Below are positions 16,301 to 22,050 of a stretch of 23,555 bases of DNA, piece after piece. This stretch comes from JABMMZ01 sp044373665 (GTDB taxonomy: Bacteria > Bacteroidota > Bacteroidia > NS11-12g > UBA955): the NCBI GenBank assembly GCA_044373665.1, contig JBIPNH010000026.1, forward strand, positions 1-23,555, in the 5' to 3' direction. A model generated the notes under the pieces. That model made no database searches. It had not been told where the DNA came from and was given only the letters and a program-made list of their open reading frames with translations. Within the stretch, counting starts at the first letter, position 1; each line of letters starts with the position of its first letter. Both the position numbers and the translations under genes were made by a program.

Positions 16301-16377
16301 TTTCTTATGTTAATAATGCAAAAATAACCAAATTTTTCAGTTTGATGTAGTAAAGTAGTAGTTTTTGTTAGTTGCAA
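13360..16377 (-). CDS. Membrane-spanning regulator: beta-propeller sensor, Y_Y_Y domain, coiled coil, LuxR-type HTH
   Basis: A long open frame (1005 codons from the first ATG). Residues about 41-60 (KKGLLLGLYLLLFIYNSFGQ) are a signal peptide, about 65-700 form a two-component-regulator-type (Reg_prop) beta-propeller, about 700-773 a Y_Y_Y domain, about 780-800 a transmembrane helix, about 800-885 a coiled coil, and about 938-995 a LuxR/GerE-like helix-turn-helix (LNSKELKLCAYLRMNLSSKEMAQLF...SRYRLRKKL). There is no histidine kinase, ATPase or receiver domain, so it looks like a one-component sensor that binds a periplasmic glycan signal and regulates DNA from the membrane. It diverges from the fusion gene at 16465 and probably controls the glucan locus. 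The true start is doubtful: a promoter element lies inside the 5' end of the frame, and an ATG at 16267 just before the signal peptide is one base out of frame. Confidence 0.85.
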   Translation of the reverse strand: MQLTKTTTLLHQTEKFGYFCIINIRKTIQHRYKSKEKCNTKKGLLLGLYLLLFIYNSFGQCELNNSKVSIFTKAEYSAGTQNWDIERDNMGRLFIANNEGVLIYNGVKWELHPVPNKTIVRSIALSNDGRLYVGAQDEFGYFKPDISGKLIFTSLKKQLPPSVSSFADVWNIEIIDQDVFFMTPQFIFRYSNNRISYFKPKTTWTSLNKHHNKLLTQDKKNGIMLFNNGRWESMINPSSLPNGFQITDIKPFGKDTSLVSTTGNGLFLLTRTQIIPFKISALIKENHFTTIEVLNGNYFLLGSYNSGLYKIDKKGNILGNISSKQGLVSNTIRCLYSGFDGCTWIGMDNSIALIDWGNSIYHINPNSFNNGSGHGAISLNGDLYFALSTGLQSINIKQKNELSSPSLKPQIIMNGLTWNVNTYDNQLIVSRDDGLWKVNNDKASPVFKSLGFWTFKPISGSNPSKIACGNYFGIQLFSKVNGELKNDGSIRNFIESSRYLEVENKTIWVSHPYHGLYKINLTDNSTKKYSIKDGLPSELDNHVFKVKNKIVIATTKGIYEIAPNGNKINPSKYYQSILGNIPIRYLKEDLNGNIWFVQDKMLGIVDFKGSQPVVKYIPELFNHVLSGFENIYCYDSDNTIIGSDIGFYNINYSKYSKQIFPYETYISSVKTFGSGDSVIYGGFNNFLKDSNLKTSIPYKSNSIRFSFASSFLRHKSHIEFSYLLKGHDKEWSNWSSTSEKDYTNLKEGKYTFYLKSRHGPSNEFKQFSYSFEIIAPWYRNIWAYLLYLLITVFVFYTLLKLQKKKLQKKAQIRIQETKLKFEEEQRQINYKHQLELEKNEKAIMQLTNENLQAEIKYKSEDLASTAMNLLQKKAFLGKLTSHLNNLVLQKKDQVETSEIRKILRQIKSDEKLDEEWDKFTDHVKNVQSDFLNKLKKAYPDLNSKELKLCAYLRMNLSSKEMAQLFSISVRGVEISRYRLRKKLKLETHQDLFEFLINFQSNNDTE
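16319..16326 (-). promoter_or_regulatory. -7 promoter element (TATTTTTG) of the regulator gene, inside the longest frame
   Basis: The minus strand reads TATTTTTG, a perfect TAnnTTTG match, about 50 nt upstream of the signal-peptide coding region. If used, translation must start downstream of it, not at 16377. The -33 element is poor (TTTA at 24-nt spacing). Confidence 0.5.
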
Positions 16378-16392
16378 TCTTATTCAAAAGAT

Positions 16393-16408
16393 TATTTTTG
16401 TCAAAAAT
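16393..16408 (+). promoter_or_regulatory. -7 element (TATTTTTG) of the fusion-gene operon overlapping a 15-bp palindrome
   Basis: TATTTTTG at 16393-16400 matches TAnnTTTG and lies 64 nt before the ATG at 16465. The perfect palindrome ATTTTTGTCAAAAAT (16394-16408, central T) overlaps it and could be an operator. The -33 region is weak (GTTG at 16371-16374). Confidence 0.45.
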
Positions 16409-16464
16409 TAGTTATTAATTTCATCAAAATTAAATAAACACTCTCAGTAGTAAATAAAAAGTAT

Positions 16465-19400
16465 ATGCCCAATAAGAATATAGAAATGATTAAAAAAGTG
16501 CTAATTCAATTTTTGTTGTTATTAGCTCCATTATTAGTATTTTCACAAAGCGAAAAAGTTGAAGTAATTAAATCCGTAAATGGATTTAAATTGTCTGTCA
16601 ATGGAAAAGACATGTTCATAAATGGAATGAATTGGGATTATTTTCCTGTGGGAACTAATTACAATTATAGTTTGTGGAATCAGTCTGATGATTTGATAAA
16701 GGCTGCTTTGGATAATGAAATGTCCTATCTGAAAAATATGGGCGTTAATGCCATTCGACAATATTCGGGAGTTCCTGCAAAATGGGTGAAATACATTTAT
16801 GAAAATTACGGAATTTACACCATGCTTAACCATTCTTTTGGTCGTTATGGATTAAATATTAATGGTAATTGGGAGGCAAATACGGACTATTCTAATCCTG
16901 CAGTTAGGGAGGTTTTGCTTAAAGAAACCAAGGAAATGGTTTCGGAATACAAAGAAACTCCCGGGATTTTGTTGTTTTTGTTAGGAAATGAAAATAATTA
17001 CGGTCTTTTTTGGAGAGGTGCCGAAACAGAAAACATCCCATTTGCAGACAGAAAGTCAACTAAAGACGCTTACTTTATGTATAAGCTTTTTAATGAAGCT
17101 GTTAAAGAATTAAAAACAATTGACAAAAATCATCCCATGGCCATTTGTAATGGTGATTTATTGTTTGCTGATATTATTGCTAAAGAGTGCAGCGATGTCG
17201 ATATTTTAGGAATAAATTGCTATAGAGGTCTTACTTTTACTGACCTTTATGAGCGAGTGAAAAGTGAGTTAAATATTCCTGTAATTCTTACTGAGTTTGG
17301 TTCTGATGCTTATAATACTCGTTCAAACAGTGAAGATCAAGAATTTCAAGCTCAAGTTCTATTGAGTAATTGGAAGGAAATATACAGCAATGCTGCCGGA
17401 ATGGGAAAAAACAACAATAGTTTGGGCGGTTTTACATTTCAATTCAGTGATGGATGGTGGAAAACAGGTCAAACAATTAATTTAGATGAACACGATGTTA
17501 CAGCATCTTGGTCGAATGGTGGGTATGGTAACGATTATGTTCTGGGTGAAAATAATATGAATGAAGAGTGGTTTGGGATTTGTGCAAAAGGCAAAACAAA
17601 TGAACGTGGTTTATATGAGCTATATCCAAGAGCGGCTTATTATGCGCTACAAAATATACACAAGTTTAACCCTTATGTAGGGAATTCTAATTCAATAAAC
17701 ACCTATTTTAATTCCATATCAATTGTTGATGCAGCTTTGAAGGCAAGAGGAGACAAAGCCGTTTTGGAATCCAAAGACAAAGGGAAGTTGTATCTAAGTA
17801 ATTTGCAAGCCAATTTTAACACCTATCAAACTGGAGGAAGCTTAATAACTACACCTACAACTTCAAATCCTTTAAACACAAATTCATTTCCCAATGTTCA
17901 AGGCTTTGACCACATGCAATCTTTTAATGTTGGAATTACCGCTAGACCTGCCCCTAATATGAAAGCAAACGTACAGTTTAATGTCTTAGGAAATGTGGCA
18001 ACCAATCCAATTGATGAAATATTTTATGAAAACAGAGGAAGACCACTAACCGTTCAAACTCCTACTGGTCCTCAACAAATTAACTCAAATAATAGAGTGC
18101 AGTTGTACAAAGCAGATTACAGTTGGGATGCTAAGGATTTTAAATTAACGGGATTTTACAGAACAGGTCATTACCATTGGGGATATGAAGGTGATTTTTT
18201 TGGATTATATCCTGAGGCCAATTACGGTCCTAATATTGATATATATAACGGCAATGCTCCGTTTGGTTTTGAAATAGAAGGTAAAAAAACTATTAAAGGG
18301 TTAAAGTTGGCTTTTGGTCCTGAATTATGGTGGGGAGCCAATCCGGCTTTCTTGCTAAAATACAGTAGAAAAGTGGCAGGTTTAGATGTTACCGGTATTT
18401 TTCATGAAGATATTACTCAAAGAAATAACTTACAAAGTTCATTTGCAGTCCCTGTTCCAAAAACCAGAAGATTAACATTGGCAATAGGTAAAAAAATGAA
18501 CCATTTTACCTTTGATTTGGGAGGAATTTGGGGTGGACAGCCTTTGAATGGAAGGGTTTTTCAAATGGTTTCTGAAAATATAGTCTACGAAGATAAAATT
18601 CAAAGTACAGATAATTTTGGTGGTAAAGCAAAACTCACCTATTCCAAAGGGGCAATACGTTGGTATGGTCTTGCTTCATACATGGGTTTAGTGGCTAATG
18701 GAGGGGTAGACCAAACCAAAACATTTACTGGTTGGGTTCTTAAGGATATAGGAAGCGGCAATATGTATAATGCACTAACAGGTCTGACCTATAATATTGG
18801 TAAAATTCAGATTGCTCCTAATTTCTTGTTTCAAAAACCATTAGTAGGTCCCATTGGCCCAACTTATATGGCTCCCGCTCGCCCAAGAAATATTTTAGAC
18901 GATCCTTTTTCTGTGAGAGGCAATAGAGAAACTGTGGGCGGTGAAATGTTGATTACGTATGATCCAACGCCTGCTACTTGGATGTATGAATGGGATAATG
19001 ACAGAATGGAAGATGCTAAATTTGCTTTTAGTTCAGGATTCGTTTACAGACATTTACCAACGGTTCAAGATGCCTCTATAGGTATTTTAGGAAATGGACG
19101 TACCACTTTTGTCTTCCCGGGTTCTGCTCCAGCACAGGATCTTTGGGAGCTCAATGCCAGAGTTGTTTCTAAAATTAATCCTGAATTTGGAATTATTGGG
19201 AATCTATATTTTGGAAATGGACAAGCCAATGGAAACGATACCAGAACCATCAATAGATATGGAATGGATGTTAGAACTATTTATAAAAAAATGAAATTAA
19301 TTACCATTGTTAAAATTGATGATTGGGGACCTTTTGATTATCACAGAGATTTTAACCAAACTTTCCCACTTCAACTGATTGGAGATTGGTCAATAGAAGT

Positions 19401-19608
19401 TGGAAAGCCTGATTGGTTTATGTTGCCAGGTACGAAACTTGGATTTAGAACAACTTACAGGACTTTAAATAAATACTCAAATAGATATTCGCCTATTTCA
19501 ACTTTAAATAATTTAGGTCAATTTGTTCCTGATCCCAATGCAATTGGATTTCCTAATGGGAACGAATGGGAGCTAAGAACCTACATTCAAATCAATATTA
19601 ATAATTAA
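16465..19608 (+). CDS. Glycoside hydrolase-like TIM barrel fused to a probable outer-membrane beta-barrel
   Basis: A 1047-residue protein. The signal peptide ends at about 28 (LLVFSQ); Met8 may be the true start. Residues about 35-405 look like a clan GH-A TIM barrel (distantly like GH2 or GH72-type enzymes): strand and helix blocks MFINGMNWDYF, MSYLKNMGVNAIRQYSG and GIYTMLNHSFG, a candidate acid/base Glu176 in LLGNEN, DILGINCYRG, and a candidate nucleophile Glu277 in LTEFGSDAY, about 100 residues apart as usual for the clan. Residues about 440-1047 consist of alternating hydrophobic/polar strands, many aromatics, glycine/asparagine turns and a final strand WELRTYIQININN, as in outer-membrane barrels. 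There is no T9SS tail and no lipobox. It heads a plus-strand run with two lipoprotein genes and a phosphorylase-like gene. Likely role: cleaving or transferring beta-glucan while forming an outer-membrane pore; import or export is undecided. Confidence 0.7.
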   Translation: MPNKNIEMIKKVLIQFLLLLAPLLVFSQSEKVEVIKSVNGFKLSVNGKDMFINGMNWDYFPVGTNYNYSLWNQSDDLIKAALDNEMSYLKNMGVNAIRQYSGVPAKWVKYIYENYGIYTMLNHSFGRYGLNINGNWEANTDYSNPAVREVLLKETKEMVSEYKETPGILLFLLGNENNYGLFWRGAETENIPFADRKSTKDAYFMYKLFNEAVKELKTIDKNHPMAICNGDLLFADIIAKECSDVDILGINCYRGLTFTDLYERVKSELNIPVILTEFGSDAYNTRSNSEDQEFQAQVLLSNWKEIYSNAAGMGKNNNSLGGFTFQFSDGWWKTGQTINLDEHDVTASWSNGGYGNDYVLGENNMNEEWFGICAKGKTNERGLYELYPRAAYYALQNIHKFNPYVGNSNSINTYFNSISIVDAALKARGDKAVLESKDKGKLYLSNLQANFNTYQTGGSLITTPTTSNPLNTNSFPNVQGFDHMQSFNVGITARPAPNMKANVQFNVLGNVATNPIDEIFYENRGRPLTVQTPTGPQQINSNNRVQLYKADYSWDAKDFKLTGFYRTGHYHWGYEGDFFGLYPEANYGPNIDIYNGNAPFGFEIEGKKTIKGLKLAFGPELWWGANPAFLLKYSRKVAGLDVTGIFHEDITQRNNLQSSFAVPVPKTRRLTLAIGKKMNHFTFDLGGIWGGQPLNGRVFQMVSENIVYEDKIQSTDNFGGKAKLTYSKGAIRWYGLASYMGLVANGGVDQTKTFTGWVLKDIGSGNMYNALTGLTYNIGKIQIAPNFLFQKPLVGPIGPTYMAPARPRNILDDPFSVRGNRETVGGEMLITYDPTPATWMYEWDNDRMEDAKFAFSSGFVYRHLPTVQDASIGILGNGRTTFVFPGSAPAQDLWELNARVVSKINPEFGIIGNLYFGNGQANGNDTRTINRYGMDVRTIYKKMKLITIVKIDDWGPFDYHRDFNQTFPLQLIGDWSIEVGKPDWFMLPGTKLGFRTTYRTLNKYSNRYSPISTLNNLGQFVPDPNAIGFPNGNEWELRTYIQININN

Positions 19609-19640
19609 TAAAATTTCAACTCTTGCTAATATAAAATAAT

Positions 19641-21047
19641 ATGAAAATGATAAATAAGTTAAGTGTTCAATTAGGTATTGTCGCACTGTTTTTGATGGTT
19701 CAATTGGGATGTAAACGCGAATTGTCTGAGGATGCAGTATTGCCTAAATTTAGCAACAATCCCTATGTTTTTACCGATAACTTTATAGGGTTGGGTTCTG
19801 ATTTTTATTTCCCTTTTGCCGATGCTAAACCAGATGTTTTTTCGGTTGACTTAAAAGAGGGTTTTGAGAGTAATGCATCTATCAGAATTGATGTGCCCAA
19901 TCAAACTGACCCAAGTGGAGCCTATGCCGGAGCTATTTTTAGAATAGATGGGGCCGGAAGGAATCTTACAACTTATGATGCTCTAACCTTTTATGTGAAA
20001 GCTTCTACAGGAGTGAACTTAGGTGATGTTGGTTTTGGAATTGATTATTTTCAAGATAAAAACCAAGTGTCTATCCAAAATGTAAATGTGGGTACCAATT
20101 GGACTAAGGTTATAATTCCAATTCCCGACCCATCTAAGTTGGTAAATGAAAGAGGTGTTTTTTGGTTTGCGGCAGGAACTCAGGGAACTAATGGCGCCGG
20201 ATATGTTCTTTGGTTTGATGAAATTAAATTTGAAAAATTAGGTACAGTGGGTAAGCCAACTTCTAGAATTTTAAATGGGGATGTAAGTTCAATTAAATCA
20301 TTTGTTGGTGCCTCAATAACAGTTACGGGTTTAAGTCATGTTTTTAATCTTACAAATGGTCAAGATGTTACAGTGATTTCTAAGCCCTCTTATTATAAAT
20401 TCACAAGTTCTAATCCCTCAGTTGCTTCTGTTAATGATTCAGGAATTGTGAAAATCTTAGCAACAGGAATTGCCGAAATAACAGCAAAAGTAAATGGAGT
20501 GCTAGCAAAAGGAAAATTGATTGTTGAGTCTAAAGGCAATTTACCCGGCGCGCCAACACCTAACAAACCTTCAATTGATGTTAAATCAATTTTTAGTGAT
20601 GCTTATGTCAATGCGACTGAGAGTAATTTTACACCTGGTTTTGGCGGTTCTACCACCCTTTTTGACTTATTGACAACCAGTAGCGGTAAAGTAATTCAAT
20701 ACAGTAACAATAATTATACAGGAATAATTTTTGGAAATACAGTCGATGCTTCAACTTTTGGGTTTTTACATATTGATGCCTATGTGGAAAATGCCTCATC
20801 TGTAATAGGGGTTCAAATTAGAGATATAGGTGCAAATAAGACAATAGAAACTGATGTGTTTACTGGAAATCCAATAGGGGATGACAGGGATAAAAGAATG
20901 AGTTTGTCTGGGTTTGAAGTAGGTGTTTGGAAATCATTTGATATACCATTGAATGCTGGAATACTGAATCAAAAAAATAATTTGGGTGCTATTATTATAA
21001 CAGGAGGTCCCAATTTTATGTTGGATAATATCTATTTCTATAAATAA
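19641..21047 (+). CDS. Surface lipoprotein with Big_2-like and glycan-binding-like domains
   Basis: A 468-residue lipoprotein. The N-terminal signal ends in a lipobox LGC with acylated Cys24 (CKRELSED follows, compatible with surface export in Bacteroidota). Residues about 40-200 form a jelly-roll-like domain (ending VLWFDEIKFEKL), about 215-297 a bacterial Ig-like Big_2 domain (SNPSVASVNDSGIVKILATG), and about 311-468 a domain homologous to the repeats in the protein at 11369 (DVKSIFSDAYVN, ending PNFMLDNIYFYK). It lacks catalytic motifs and probably acts as a surface glycan-binding protein holding beta-glucan for the neighbouring enzymes, comparable in role to SusE/F-like proteins. It starts 32 nt after the fusion gene and ends 35 nt before the GH16 lipoprotein, so the three form an operon. 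Ligand is inferred from context. Confidence 0.78.
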   Translation: MKMINKLSVQLGIVALFLMVQLGCKRELSEDAVLPKFSNNPYVFTDNFIGLGSDFYFPFADAKPDVFSVDLKEGFESNASIRIDVPNQTDPSGAYAGAIFRIDGAGRNLTTYDALTFYVKASTGVNLGDVGFGIDYFQDKNQVSIQNVNVGTNWTKVIIPIPDPSKLVNERGVFWFAAGTQGTNGAGYVLWFDEIKFEKLGTVGKPTSRILNGDVSSIKSFVGASITVTGLSHVFNLTNGQDVTVISKPSYYKFTSSNPSVASVNDSGIVKILATGIAEITAKVNGVLAKGKLIVESKGNLPGAPTPNKPSIDVKSIFSDAYVNATESNFTPGFGGSTTLFDLLTTSSGKVIQYSNNNYTGIIFGNTVDASTFGFLHIDAYVENASSVIGVQIRDIGANKTIETDVFTGNPIGDDRDKRMSLSGFEVGVWKSFDIPLNAGILNQKNNLGAIIITGGPNFMLDNIYFYK

Positions 21048-21082
21048 TACAATTTGCAGTGAATTTTTTAAATAAATAATGA

Positions 21083-21898
21083 ATGAATAAATCGAATAAA
21101 TTAACACTTTTGGCAATTATAGCAATTTCTGTGGGAGGATGTAAGGTAGAACCTATTCAAAACTTACCTGATAGGAAGTATGAATTGGTTTGGAGTGATG
21201 ATTTTGTAGGGGATTCTGGCGTTACACCTAATGCTTTAAATTGGACCAATGATATTGGTACTGGACAAAATGGCTGGGGCAATAATGAACTTCAATCCTA
21301 CACCAACAGTCCCCAAAATGTATCATTAGATGGTACAGGGAATTTGGTTATTTCTGCATTGAAAAGTAGCTTAGGAAACTATACTTCGGCAAGGATAAAA
21401 ACAGAAGGCCTTTTTGCTCATCGGTTTGGAAGAATTGAAGCCCGTATTAAAACACCAACTGGTTCAGGGATATGGCCTGCATTTTGGATGTTAGGAGCAG
21501 ATTTTAAGGATGTTGGCTGGCCTCAGTGTGGAGAAATTGATATTATGGAACAAAAAGGCAAATTCTCTAACATCACTTATGGTTCAATACACGGTCCAGG
21601 CTATGCAGGTGGTCAAGCCATTACCACGCCATACGGACTTAAAGATAATAGGTTTGATGCCGATTTTAATGTTTATGCGGTTGAATGGGGCGAGAATTAT
21701 ATTGATTTTTTTGTCAATAATTATCTTTACAAAAGAGTAACCCCGAACGATGTTACAGGAGAGTGGGTGTTTAATAAACCATTTTTTATAATTCTTAATA
21801 TTGCGGTAGGTGGAAATTTTGTTGGTCCTCCCAATATCAATACCCCTTTCCCATGTTCTATGTATATCGATTATGTTAGAGTTTACAAGGAAATATAA
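21083..21898 (+). CDS. GH16 endo-beta-1,3-glucanase lipoprotein (laminarinase-like)
   Basis: A 271-residue lipoprotein enzyme: signal peptide with lipobox GGC (Cys20), then one GH16 domain (about 33-271). Landmarks are LVWSDDF, NNELQSYTN, FGRIEARIK, WPAFWMLG and the active site GEIDIMEQKG (nucleophile Glu151, Asp153, acid/base Glu156) in the E-x-D-x-x-E form typical of laminarinases; the end MYIDYVRVYKE is also typical. It should cut beta-1,3-glucan while tethered to the outer membrane. The start is the ATG at 21083; the ATG four bases upstream hits a stop after three codons. It is the third gene of the operon led by the enzyme-barrel fusion and complements the T9SS-secreted GH16 at 9423, which differs in having extra domains. 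Confidence 0.93.
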   Translation: MNKSNKLTLLAIIAISVGGCKVEPIQNLPDRKYELVWSDDFVGDSGVTPNALNWTNDIGTGQNGWGNNELQSYTNSPQNVSLDGTGNLVISALKSSLGNYTSARIKTEGLFAHRFGRIEARIKTPTGSGIWPAFWMLGADFKDVGWPQCGEIDIMEQKGKFSNITYGSIHGPGYAGGQAITTPYGLKDNRFDADFNVYAVEWGENYIDFFVNNYLYKRVTPNDVTGEWVFNKPFFIILNIAVGGNFVGPPNINTPFPCSMYIDYVRVYKEI

Positions 21899-22050
21899 TG
21901 AGCAAAAAAGGATTGTAATTAGTGTTTGATTTAAACTCTTATTTGATTTCTGAATTTAAATTTAATTCATCAAAATACCCCATTAAAACTTAAATATACC
22001 AAATAGTCGGTTAGTCTTTTACCCAAAAACTTAGCAATAGTTACCATATA

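Noticed and set aside
16543..16833. 96-codon minus-strand frame inside the enzyme-barrel fusion gene
   Set aside because: It is antisense to a clearly coding region with strong catalytic motifs and has no independent support.
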